Source: Neonectria sp. B-13 (lineage: Eukaryota; Ascomycota; Sordariomycetes; Hypocreales; Nectriaceae). Taken from it: DNA of 64,000 nucleotides. Location of the stretch: positions 622,501-686,500 of the forward strand of contig NOKP01000001.1 in the NCBI GenBank assembly GCA_002682825.1. The letters run 5' to 3'. The translations under genes were made by a program, and so were the position numbers. This document shows positions 14,322-24,363 of this stretch, piece by piece (position 1 is the stretch's first letter; each line of letters begins with the position of its first letter). The notes under the pieces were generated by a model. The model was not told where the DNA came from. It searched no databases and saw only the letters and a program-made list of their open reading frames with translations.

Positions 14322-14782
14322 GTTATCACCACTTCCGCACCACTGGGCGAGGCATTTGCGGCTGCCATGTTTGTTGCAGATAAGTTGTCACAAACTCATG
14401 TTTGGTGAATGTGACAGATTGAGAATCAAAATTGGAGACGGAAGGGAAGATAAAAAGGGCGGTAGCTTAGTGTTTGACAAATCAGCCAACATATTTAAGC
14501 AGGGATAAGAAGAAAATGAGGTGCCTCGCTTATCTAACTCATAGAATGCCCAGAGATGGGCCATGGCACAGAGTAGTAATGCCATCCAGGTATGAAATTA
14601 AATTAACAAGTTAGAAGGCATCATCCGTAGTCAAGAGTCAAGCCCACCACGGCCATCTTCAAACATCAAGACTCCCCACCATCAAATTCCAGCGGATTAT
14701 GTACGTCGCCGGGAATTTCTTATAACGATAGGAGTGTTTCTATTTTTTCGTCGTGATGGCCGTTAAACTCGGTCCCTCTCTC
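14322..14782. other. Intergenic region
   Basis: Nothing recognisable on either strand. It lies downstream of the minus-strand regulator gene and upstream of the kinase remnant. Confidence 0.4.
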
Positions 14783-16952
14783 TTATGGACATCTACCTGA
14801 ATTAGAGGGCGCTTGACTGTCATCTATCCACTGCGAAAGCTCTAGATCTAGATTGCCAAGATTACACCACCCATAGAAGTCATCTGTAGCATCCACTGTA
14901 GAGAAGACATCAGTACTTGACGCCCCAGTGTCAGAGCCAAACGGCAATTCTGCTTCACCGCCTGAGAGGCTTGGTACTTCGGCAGACTTTTGAGTCTCGC
15001 TAGTAGCCTCCTTGGGCGCTAATCCGAGTACCTGACGAGCAATTATTTGTATCTCTTGCAAATTCCTGGCTATCCTCGGCCACAGCTCCCCAAGAGTTCC
15101 GATGCATCCAATGGTCATGCGAATCTGATGTCTTGCTATGGCCAACTCCTTTCCTCGCAGTAGAAAGCTGCAAGCTGAGAGGAGCGCAAGGGTACCCTCA
15201 ACGACCATGCATGTGACAAATGGGGTGTGGCTAAATGGTCGCGATGGCAAAGCGAGAAGGCGGATTTGCGCCTCTACAGATCGTAGTACCCTTACCGTGT
15301 GTACGTTGACGAGCTCTTGCCTGGGTCCATCCGGGGGAGGGTCTCTAGCGCATGTAGAGACTTCCTCCACGGGGTTGAACTTGAGGTCCGATAAGGGCCT
15401 GTGTAAGTTGATGATTGATCTAGAACGGTAAGTGAATGATCTCGGTTAGTTCGAACGAGCGACGGTGAGAGGCTTACACGTGAATAACCAGGTGCGCTTG
15501 AAACACAAGCTCATCTATTTCTCCACTCTTGGCCAAGACTTGCTTGGAACCTTTGGGGAGTAAGAGTAGCCATCCGTCAAAGATGGAGTCCAGAAGCTGA
15601 ATAGCGTGCGTAGAGGCTTCCTCGGATGGAAGCTCTGGTGCAGTGGTTAATGCTAATACAATGCATCGTACGGCGCCGATGAGATATGCAAAAGATGAGA
15701 ATGAAGTCGTGCCAAAGGCGAACTCGCGGCAGTCGAACTCTTGCAGCGTCTTTGGCTCGGGGATTTCCTGTAGATGGACTCAGTGGTTGAAACTAGACCA
15801 CGAATGGGTAACAAGGCAAGGTCGGCATGGGACAAAGTGGTATTGCGAGCTTACCCCTGATTCAAACTCAGCTTCCTCACAAGGCAAGTCTGCGGTGGCC
15901 TCAATATCCAAAAATGCGAGCGTTCTGGTGCCCAGGGTGCCGGCGTAGTATCCGTCCACCACGAACAACATCCACCAAGTCCTTCTCCAAGACTCGGTTA
16001 ACACGGCGTCTCCGCCTCCATGCTCAGCGGCGAATTCCTGACGGAACATTTTAAGATGGAGGCCAAGCTGGGTAGCAGCGTCCATTTCTCGCTTCGAATC
16101 TGCGCTGCGGCCGTGCCAGAATAGCGCTATGGAGTATAGGAGTCGACACTGCACGAGGAAGGGGTCTGTCTGTGGCGCCTGGGAGAGACAGGCGTCGACA
16201 GAGTCCTGTAGTGGGGTTGACCATTCTCGGGTATGGTAGAGGTGGCCGATGAAGCGCAAGACGGCGAGGAGAGGTGTTAAGCTAGGCTGCCTGGCTGGGT
16301 CTTGGAAGAGCCTTGCCAGGTGTGTCCTGGGTAAGACCACGGGGTGGAAGTTGTGAAAGGTCTTGTAGTATGAGTCGATGAGAGGGTCATGGGTGATGTT
16401 GGTGTTACAGGGGAGGGCTGTGAGCGATGCGGACGATTCTGTGCTTGATGGCCCAGACCCATACGTTTGGTCCTTGTCATGCTGGTCCTCGACGTTTACG
16501 CCAGTACAGCTACAGGCTTGACCCTCGTCCTGCCCGTCAGTCGATGAACCTTGGCCGGCTGCGGCAAGCTGTTTGCGACGCTCCGCAAGAGCGGCACGGT
16601 CAAGACCACCGCGACGCGACTTGGTATAGTGGCATTGCGTTGAGGCCTCGATGCACCGGCTGCAGTGCGGCCGAGTGCCGTCGCATTTCCTGTGGCGGGA
16701 ACGGCAGGGCAGACAGGCAAGCGAGGAGCGTGTGGCGGCCCTGCGGCTGTGCAAGGGTAGAGTGTCGGTGAAGTCCATGGGGTTGGCTGAACCAGGTCGA
16801 TTGAGACGGGAGGGTGGTGATGATGATTCTCGAGAGCCTGTCAGATGGGGAATGTTCGGCGTCGGACGCGTCGGGCCTGCGGGTATTCTTGTCGGCCCGC
16901 GTGCGGGTATCCGCTCGCGTACTCGGTGCGGCATTGCGGGTATCCGATTCAA
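14783..16952 (-). CDS. Zn2Cys6 fungal transcription factor
   Basis: Exons on the minus strand are 16952-15855, 15767-15478 and 15419-14783, with junctions FESG/EIPEPK and LVIHV/SIINLHRPLS. The DNA-binding cluster ACLPCRSRHRKCDGTRPHCSRC then IEASTQC shows all six cysteines with standard spacing. The fungal regulator middle region follows: DSYYKTFHNFHPVVLPRTHL, ATQLGLHLKMFRQEF and ESWRRTWWMLFVVDGYYAG. A second ATG at 16778 (MDFTDTLPLHSRR) lies just before the cluster. The preceding 58 residues are a low-complexity Arg/Pro run, so 16778 may be the true start. It shares a 0.24-0.4 kb divergent promoter with the oxidoreductase gene and is a candidate regulator of it. Confidence 0.9.
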
Positions 16953-17190
16953 TGCCCGTCTCAGAGGCTAACCATGTAGAATTTGTAGAATATCGTCGAG
17001 ATGCACCAATTCATCTCGCGCAGAGAGTCCGAAACTCCCGAAATACAAATATATATATAACCATGAGGATTATACATTTACATCATCTCAAATTCACCAT
17101 CCATCCGTCGCCTCAACAAGCCCTACAACCTAGCAACAACTACAAAACTCAATTTCAAACAAGCCCTTCTTGTAAAACCAACCAGCCACA
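16953..17190. promoter_or_regulatory. Divergent promoter between a regulator and an oxidoreductase
   Basis: The short gap separates the two divergent genes. An alternating TA run (ATATATATATA) lies at about 17049-17059, roughly 130 nt upstream of the oxidoreductase start, and can serve as a TATA element. C/A-rich leader sequence (ACAACTACAAAACTC) precedes the start codon, as is common in filamentous fungi. Confidence 0.5.
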
Positions 17191-18453
17191 ATGCAGCACA
17201 CAATTGTCATCATCGGCTCCGGTTTCGCCGGGGTGTGGAGTGCCTTCTCAGCCAAGCGCCTTCTCAACCTCAGCCAGAAAGGGAAGAACATTGAGGTCGT
17301 TGTTATTGCCCCTGAACCATCCCTAGTCATTCGCCCACGACTCTACGAGGCCAACGCCGCCACCATGGCCCATCCCCTCGGCGCTCTTTTCGAAGTTGCC
17401 GGTATCAAGTTTATCCAGGGCACGGTCGAAGCTATCCATTCTGACGAGCACACCGTCGATACCCGATCCGCTTCTGGTGCCACATCCACCATCAAGTACG
17501 ACCGCCTTGTACTGGCCGCTGGGAGTACTCTTGTACGACCTCAGAAAGTCACTGGTCTTCGGGAGTACGGGTTTGACATTGATTCTATCGACGCTGCTGC
17601 CCAGCTCGAATCTCATATCGGGCGTCTTGCATCGCTTCCCCCTAGCCCAGCTCGCGACACCTTTGTTGTGTGCGGCGCTGGCTTCACGGGCATTGAGCTC
17701 GCTACCGAGCTGCCCGGGCGTCTTGGGAAAGGCGATATCCGCGTCATTCTTGTTGAAAATGCCGATGAGGTTGGTCCTGAACTAGGTCCGGGCCCCCGCC
17801 CTGTCATTGTGCAAGCCCTGAAAGACCTTGGGGTTGAGGTCAAGCTCGGCTCAGCAGTCACAGAAGTCAGTGCCAAGGGAATAACGCTTGCCTCCGGCGA
17901 GTACATCGAAACAATGACAGCCGTTTGGACCGCCGGGGTGACAGCAACACCCCTGACGCAGCAAATCCCTGGAGCCAAGGATTCGCTCTCGCGCTTCCAT
18001 GTTGACCGAGATCTTCGCATTCCAACGAGCACACATGTCTTCGCCACGGGAGATGCCGCCCACGCCTTCACTGACGACAAGAACCACGTTTCCACCATGT
18101 CCTGCCAGCACGCCACGCTGCTAGGCCGTGTGTCTGGCTACAACGCCGCAGCAGACCTGCTTAATGAGCCAACAGTGCCATATTCCCAGGCTTCTTATGG
18201 CTGCTGTCTTGACCTGGGGGCATCCGGTGCCGTGATCACTAGGGGCTGGGACAGGGAGGTCCTGGTTAAGGGAGGTCCCGCGAAGCGAGTCAAGACTTAT
18301 ATCAACCAGACGTTGATTTATCCTCCTCATGATGCTGATGAAGCTATATCTATGGCCGATCCTGCTTTGTATCCTGATGGGCATGACCTATTTGACAAAA
18401 TGCTGGCTACTCTGCAGAGCGGTGAGGATCAGACGGCGGCTTTTATTATGTAG
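17191..18453 (+). CDS. FAD/NAD(P)-dependent oxidoreductase, NADH dehydrogenase-like (AIF/NDH-2 type)
   Basis: A single uninterrupted frame of 420 residues. The N-terminus MQHTIVIIGSGFAGVWSA is the FAD-binding GxGxxG dinucleotide fold. A second one, TFVVCGAGFTGIELATEL, binds NAD(P)H. Between them are YDRLVLAAGST and near the end HVFATGDAAHAF, the FAD ribityl/pyrophosphate ATGD motif of the pyridine nucleotide-disulphide oxidoreductase superfamily. No C-terminal membrane anchor or EF-hand is visible and there is no clear mitochondrial presequence. It probably passes electrons from NAD(P)H to a quinone or other small acceptor; the substrate is unknown. Absence of introns in an intron-rich neighbourhood hints at transfer or retrocopy, but is weak evidence alone. 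Confidence 0.88.
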   Translation: MQHTIVIIGSGFAGVWSAFSAKRLLNLSQKGKNIEVVVIAPEPSLVIRPRLYEANAATMAHPLGALFEVAGIKFIQGTVEAIHSDEHTVDTRSASGATSTIKYDRLVLAAGSTLVRPQKVTGLREYGFDIDSIDAAAQLESHIGRLASLPPSPARDTFVVCGAGFTGIELATELPGRLGKGDIRVILVENADEVGPELGPGPRPVIVQALKDLGVEVKLGSAVTEVSAKGITLASGEYIETMTAVWTAGVTATPLTQQIPGAKDSLSRFHVDRDLRIPTSTHVFATGDAAHAFTDDKNHVSTMSCQHATLLGRVSGYNAAADLLNEPTVPYSQASYGCCLDLGASGAVITRGWDREVLVKGGPAKRVKTYINQTLIYPPHDADEAISMADPALYPDGHDLFDKMLATLQSGEDQTAAFIM

Positions 18454-18800
18454 CTGGCTTGATGCTAACTTAGACACGCTTTATTAGAAATGGATAGATT
18501 GTGAAAGAGGAACTACTATTTAGATCAATTGGAATTTGCTATTCGAAAGTATCGAACCCCCAAGGTCGGGTTTTCACTGAACATGTATTTTGAAACCCTC
18601 TTTTCTCGTGCTTTGTGTGCATTCATCAATAGGCAAGATGATACCAGCCCACATGTTTATATAGTGCCGCTAGCCCCAAACTCCATCTCCATAACTCTAT
18701 AACAAAAGAAACCCATAATAAAGATCGTTGTACAATTTGTCCCCTCTCCCTAATACCCCTACACAAATCCTCTAATGCTGTGAACACCCTGTGGACTTAT

Positions 18801-19927
18801 TCATACTCCTCGCTGCGGAGAATGCTGTCCGTAGGTCTGATGTTGTCCGTAGGTCTGGTTCCCCGCGTTGTTGGGTTGCCCTCCGTAGGCGTTATAGGCG
18901 TTGTAGCCTCCGTAGGGATTGTGCCCTCCGTTGTTGCTGAACCCTCCGTGGCTGTGCTGTCCCCCAGATGCAGATCTTTGTTGTCCTCCAGATGCAGATC
19001 TGTGCTGTCCTCCAGATGCAGATCTGTGCTGTCCTCCAGATGCAGATCTGTGCTGTCCTCCAGATGCAGATCTGTGCTGTCCTCGACTGCTGCTGTGGCG
19101 TCTGCTGTGGCTGTGTCTGTTTTCGTTGCTTCCAGATCGCGAGCGATGTCCTCTCGTACCGCCACTCGCGCTTCGATGATGGTGGCCAGGGTGCGGGATG
19201 CTTCGGTCGGCCATCAGGCCGTCGGCGCTGACACGGCGCTCGTGATGTCTGTCGCCCCCTTTGTACGCGGTATCACCATTAATCGATCGAATCTCGACAC
19301 GGTCAACCGTGCTATATTTGGAGCCACGATGGATGCCATTGGCGCGGAAGTAACGGAAGTCGAGCCATGCAACGACAGTCATGTATACTGCGAGTTGGCT
19401 AACACCAAGCTCATGTCAGTCCGAAATCCAACACATCACATCTGCATTTGACAACTTACTTCATCAGAGCGCCCAAGACGACAACAACCCAGCTGAGTGT
19501 ACAACTGATACCGGAGCAGAACTTGATGTTTGCTTGTATCATGAGAAACGCGACGGCGCCCCAGAATACAATCTCCAATGCATTGAGAATAAGGTATGCT
19601 TTCAGGCTTGCCCACTTTTTGAAGGCGCGAACGTGGCTGGATAGGATTTCGTAGAGAAGGATGACAAGGGATTTGCCAGCCTAAAGTTTCCGGTTAGTCT
19701 CAATTCTCGTGCGAACTGGGGAGGAAAAGGCGAACCATTCCGAGGGCCATTGTGCTGGCTCTGCCTTTCGGGGCACCGGCGGGTTGATTGAGCATGCGGA
19801 CGACCGAGAGAGCCAAGACACCCACCACCAAAAACACCTGCACCAGGTGAATTTGAAGCTTGTACCGATTAGTGAAGAAGCCCTTCATCGTTGCGTTTGT
19901 TGCGTTTGTTGTGGTTTCGAATTCCAA
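18801..19927 (-). CDS. MARVEL-domain membrane protein with repetitive C-terminal tail
   Basis: Minus-strand exons 19927-19736, 19680-19460 and 19398-18801 join as MALGM/AGKSLV and LGALMN/QLAVYMTV. The N-terminal part has four membrane spans in MARVEL arrangement: LQIHLVQVFLVVGVLALSVV, a second span around YLILNALEIVFWGAVAFLMI, a third around SCTLSWVVVVLGALM and a short last one. A hydrophilic tail follows, rich in His, Ser, Gly and Gln, with five QH/QQRSASGG repeats and then a GYNAYNAYGGQ-type region that looks intrinsically disordered. Fungal MARVEL proteins sit in plasma-membrane domains. The tail might mediate phase separation or membrane-cytoskeleton contacts, which is speculation. Confidence 0.82.
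18964..19085. repeat. 24-bp tandem repeat, five copies
   Basis: CCAGATGCAGATCT starts at 18964, 18988, 19012, 19036 and 19060, a perfect 24-bp period. The three central copies are nearly identical and the first differs at two bases. The period is a multiple of three and lies inside the MARVEL gene tail, encoding QHRSASGG on the minus strand, so copy-number change keeps the frame. Confidence 0.95.
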
Positions 19928-20469
19928 GGCGGTGGAGTGGATTTTGGCTTAAAGATTGACAAAGAGAAGAAACCGAGATGGAGCTGAAGGAGAGGTGACC
20001 TGAGTGCTGACAGAACATTTCCAACGAAAGCCACGCACTATTTATCAACAAAGAATAATGCCAGGTTCAACATGTTGACGAAACTTAGTGTCCAGATCTG
20101 GCTGAAACTAGATTTGTGTTTTGGTATTCTGGTGTCAGGGCATTGGGCTGTTTCTGTTTTTGGATCTCGGTCTCGCGATCGCTTTCGTCGCTGCTCCCCA
20201 TTCGTCGAGACCCCCGGTTGACTAGATGCCGCGTCCCACCCAGAGCGAAACCGAAAACACTGCCACCAGCGCAATCTTAGGGAGCAATGGCACGGGCGGG
20301 CTGGCTAGCTCAGCCTCTTTACGCGGAGCTAAATGCATTTTACCTTTAGAAATGCGTGTAAGCAGTGTCTGAGGCTTGCTTCAAAAGGAGTCAGTCACGA
20401 TCGAGGGGAAGTTTTGGCAGGGGTCAACATGACAATCTATTTCGGAAGACTCCTTGGCCGCACACCATC

Positions 20470-20673
20470 CTATTTAAGCGCTGGCGTTGGTGACGTATGC
20501 TCTTCCTTGCACGGCATGTTCTTGACTGCATGGTCAATGGCATATCCATACCCGTGAGCCCCAAATCCCATATTAATCGCCGTTGCCTTGTCGCCGAAGT
20601 AGCTGTGGTGCCGGAACGGTTCACGCGTGTGGGTACATGGCGCTTGTTTGATCGTGATGGCATCAGCAAACAT
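20470..20673 (-). CDS. Possible small protein, family unknown
   Basis: A 67-residue minus-strand frame begins MFADAITIKQAPCTHTREP and continues through HHSYFGDKATAINMGFGAHG. It lies just downstream of the NIF3-like gene on the same strand. The start and stop are clean and the composition is protein-like, but no domain is recognised, no second exon is evident and overlapping frames exist. It may be untranslated. Confidence 0.25.
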   Translation of the reverse strand: MFADAITIKQAPCTHTREPFRHHSYFGDKATAINMGFGAHGYGYAIDHAVKNMPCKEEHTSPTPALK

Positions 20674-20748
20674 CCGAATTTATCCAAACTCGCACAGTAC
20701 AAAAGGCAGGCCGAGACGAAACTCACAGTTCGTAGACCAGCTCCTTGC

Positions 20749-21133
20749 CTAGAAGTCCTCCATTCGATATACAGAGTAAGAGGGCTCTTCGTACGGATGG
20801 GCACTAGAAGGACGTTAACAATAGCTAAATCATAATAGAAATGTGCCACCTTTTAAGAGCTTTAACTGCGTTCCTGGCAACGTCTTCACCAACACAGACA
20901 GTTTCCACCCTGGCTTCTTGAACCTCCTCTAGCTTGCCAACCTGTCCAATATGCGGATTCGCCGCATCGCCCGGACGGAACTGGCCGGTTCCTACGACTG
21001 TCCAGCAGCATTCAGTGTAATTGCCTGGCCCTGGGTACCGACCTGCTCCGGCCGCGAAAATGGCGGCTTTGCATTGGGCTAAGGCCGATGTGGGTACATT
21101 GAAGACAAGTCTAAAGCGGGTAACAGTAGCCAT
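20749..21133 (-). CDS. NIF3/YqfO-type small alpha-beta domain protein
   Basis: Two minus-strand exons, 21133-20850 and 20803-20749, join as KALKS/AHPYEEPSYSVY. The start MATVTRFRLVFNVP is a beta strand. GAGRYPGPGNYTECCW, FRPGDAANPHIGQVGKLEE and the C-terminal AHPYEEPSYSVYRMEDF are the signature of the PII/CutA-like domain inserted in NIF3 (YqfO) proteins. Fungi and bacteria also carry it as a stand-alone protein of about 100 residues, as here. The biochemical role is not established; metal or nucleotide sensing has been suggested for the fold. About 112 residues, intact. Confidence 0.85.
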
Positions 21134-21359
21134 TGTGAAAGCTGATTGATATAATACTGAAGTCTGAATCTTGCGTTCAAGACTGACTGAAGGCGGGGTA
21201 AGTGATGTGACGTGGCTACTCGTAGATACCTAGCGATCACGTGGAATACCGGCCCGGCCCGTACTACGTAAGGGCAGTATCTTACCTTTGATAACCAGGT
21301 GTCTAACGTTACAGGTTTCTAGTCTAGGTGTAAGACGGCTGAATCTATATAACAGGACT
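21134..21359. promoter_or_regulatory. Upstream region of the NIF3-like gene
   Basis: This stretch lies between the start of the minus-strand NIF3-like gene and the HET remnant. I see no open frame with protein character, no clear TATA element and only scattered short repeats. Confidence 0.3.
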
Positions 21360-22380
21360 TGCGGCATGTCTCAGTACGAGATCCGATACTCGTACAAGGA
21401 AAGAGCTTGGGATGCGAACTTCATTTCGAACCACAGAGATGCTACCTGATAATGAAGGTGATCCCGTCAAATGTCAACTTCATTCGGCCTCTTGGTCCAA
21501 CCCTATGATACCAGAGTACGAAGAAGATATGACATTTCGGGGCTTGATGAGCATCACTCGTGGCGGTGAGCTCTTGTACCCCGACTACCACGGGTCGACT
21601 GCAGAGGTATACAGCAGCTCCGTTGCTACTACATGGACATATATGCAGAACCCAGGCGTGCTGCGTTATGCCCCAGGTACTAATTATCCGCCCTGCGTTC
21701 CACGATGGGACCGGGCGATGCCCTTCCGTATCCTGTTCTGATTTGGGCTGGCACTTCCCTGGAAACTAGCCCTTTATTGCAAGCCAACCTGGAACATTGA
21801 TGCTGGGTTAAATCTTTTGGCTTCTCAAGGTTTATTGTTAATGCTATCGTGGTATCCGAAGCATACAATGAAGGCCTTTTCAGCAACGTCAAGATCAAGT
21901 CGAAAGATGGAAGAGCTCAGCCGAGGCAGGTGTGGCTAAATACACTCCAAAGTCTATGAAACTACCGGAAGAATGACCTATTCAGTAGCAGCGAGCTCAC
22001 TGCAGCGGTAATTTCATTGTCGTTTGGTCTCAACGAGGAGAGCCGCCCTGGAACTGAGCGCGACCCGATGCATAATTTTGTGCCATGTCTGAGACTAGGG
22101 CTTGATGATCAAATCTATCAGCTGTGTATTCCACTCGAGGTGTCTGAAGAGGCCGAGCACGCGGATGGTTACCAATTTGGGAAACCGGTTTGGTGGGACT
22201 TCAACTACCCAAACTCAAGCATCTTCATTACGAAAGACGGATTAACAGGGTGCTACATTTCGACAACTGAACTTGGGGATATTGTTTCTGTTCCCTTGAA
22301 GACCGGAAGCTCTTCCCACCCCATTAGTCTGCGAGGCCACCGAAGAAGCCGAAGAGATGAAGGGACAGAGTCATCAAAGT
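21360..22380 (+). pseudogene. Remnant of a HET (heterokaryon incompatibility) protein
   Basis: The frame at 21412-21741 starts with TTEMLPDNEGDPVKCQLHS, then PEYEED, like the N-terminal strand region of HET domains (RLLPG....V.C.L......PEYEALSY). The following ALSYxWGD core is missing. Next come GVLRYAPGTNYPPCVPRWD and MPFRILF, resembling the central linker (LRYAG....LPSWVPRWD), then stops. From 22017 another frame gives SSIFITKDGLTGCYISTTE and LGDIVSVPLKTGSS, like the C-terminal G.R.F.T..G..GL.P....GD.V..L strand pair. HET proteins trigger cell death on fusion of unlike strains. Several frame losses and a deleted core mean it is dead. Confidence 0.55.
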
Positions 22381-22478
22381 CATGCATCAGAAAAGGTATA
22401 TTCCTATTGTGCTACTTGACCAATTGCATGCAAAAACTCCAAAAACCAAGCTGATCCCAACCCACATCGAGCGGTAGC

Positions 22479-23269
22479 GAATAATAGCGAATCCATGCCC
22501 GAAAATAAGACATTCTCGTGTAAATCGGGGTTGGCCACTCGATTGTGCACCCAATGCACAACTTGTTTGTAAAGCCTCTTGATCTGCCATGGACCTTTCA
22601 CGCTACCGAATGTGCAATAGAAGAGGAATTGCTCTCTTCGGCTAGGGCTGACTCGACAGTTGACTTGGTGATCACGATGTCCTACAGGAACGCCGCCATG
22701 GAACACATGGATGCACTTGATGAATTAGCTGCTAATATCGGAGCCTGCAACAAAGTCTACCGCGATATAGAAGCCTGGAGCCGTTTTCGTGGAACCAAAA
22801 CTGACTGGCTGGGCCTTAAGGACTACCTGCTTGAGCGATTCGAACAAGTGTTGTACAAGCCTGCTCTCATCGTCGGTACCGGAGATGTTAGTCACGCCAC
22901 TGTATACGCACTCAGCACCTACTTCAAGGCCTCGCGAAGTGGCTTATCTCATTCGTGATTCGCAGCGGTAATCCCCAGACCCGAAGACTATCCATGTCAA
23001 GCCGGGGCAAGCAGCAGAAGCTCGAAACACAATTCTAAGTGGTCGGAACTGTTGCTAACCTAGAGCTAAGAATTTCGGAAGAGTTGGCCGTGAAAACTTC
23101 GCTGGAAGGGTTCCTTTTTTGGCCTGCGGAGGGAGTCATGTTGGACATGTGCTTCAAGCCACGGCGAAGAAGAATGATCAAGCTTGTCGAGAAGCTCAAC
23201 CGTTCTGCAGAGGACATCGTAAAGCAGATGGACAAAGACGCGCCTGGAGGCTTTTTCTGGAAATGGTAG
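22479..23269 (+). pseudogene. Protein-like remnants of unknown family
   Basis: The frame at 22545-22958 encodes a helical, soluble-looking segment: DLVITMSYRNAAMEHMDALD, ELAANIGACNKVYRD and DYLLERFEQVLYKPALIVGT. It breaks near 22930, and KASREVAYLIRDSQR continues in a second frame. A third frame, 23039-23269, gives VANLELRISEELAVKTSLEG, then RRRRMIKLVEKLNRSAEDIV. The pieces may come from one gene with frameshifts downstream of the HET remnant. I do not recognise it. Confidence 0.35.
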
Positions 23270-24363
23270 AGAAAAGCTCGAAATGAATTTCTTGTGGAAC
23301 GCTGACTCACTTCAGCCAATACCGAGGTTAACGAGAAACAATAATTTCAAAGAAAAAGCCACACAATGACCAATCTGAACTTGTCAGTTTTGTGCCTACT
23401 TAGATCGCCCAAGACAGAGACAGTTGGCGGTGGAAAGCCACTAATTAGCCTCGAGGGGGAAGGAAAAGCCGCCGGTAAGCCACAGGAAAGGACACTAACC
23501 AATGACTCATGCTCAGTAATTAGGGCACTATGTTTGAGACGGAAACGATGCTGGACTGCAGGGCAAATAATAGCCGCGGTAAACGAGCGACACCGTTGGC
23601 GTCTTCAGCAAAGCAGCTGCAGCCACCACCCTCTAGCAAAGTGGTCAACGCCCTCGTCCACTGACACGACCGGAACGAAGCAAATGTCTCGGAATGCGCT
23701 CAGGTACCTTATCTCTTAGCGGTGGAACGGACCAGTCGGCTTGCATATCGGCGCAGGCACCATTGATAAGCTGAGCTGGGGTGGAGTAGCGCCAACAGAC
23801 TAATAAAGGGGTCTAGGGGGGGCACCCCAGCTTTTAGCTCGATCCTTCACACGACGGCGATTCTTTGTTGACAGTTTGACAACGGAACCAAGACCAGGCC
23901 AATGTGAAGAATTATGGACCCGTGAGTTTGTTGATCAGTCCGAGTCCTTGGTGAAAACTTCCCCGTGATATCGGGCTTTGGCAGCAAGTTATAAACACAT
24001 CGACGTGCCCAAGCATGGCATAAGCCACAGTATGTTCCGAGGCGTCTCGGAATTGATAAGAGACCCTTGTCCTCTGGAAAACATCAGTCGAGCGCCAGAT
24101 GCGCGTCGATCTGCGCAGCATAACCCCTGTCAGTGGCTTTAACTGTGGTTCTGTTGGTGGTTCTGTCTGCGGCTGCCATGCGTTGCCCTGACTCGCCCCC
24201 CTTCGCATGCGTCGCACTTTAACTAGGGGAAGTACGCCGTTGATCGATCAAAAACAAGTCGCGCCCGTCTGCCCCTGGGCGTCGATCTTCCTGCAGCTTC
24301 CAACTTTCTTTTTCCTGACTTCAAGGCGTTACGCCGGGTTCAAAGAACACCCAGATCGCCAAC
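23270..24363. other. Intergenic region upstream of the rhodopsin-domain gene
   Basis: No supported gene. A G-run followed by a C-run (about 23810-23826, GGTCTAGGGGGGGCACCCC) could fold locally. The last 150 nt before 24364 are pyrimidine-rich, as is usual near fungal transcription starts. Confidence 0.4.

Noticed and set aside
18919..19231. Cys/Pro-rich plus-strand frames (repeated CCPPDADL and QMQICAVL)
   Set aside because: They are antisense readings of the 24-bp tandem repeat in the MARVEL gene.
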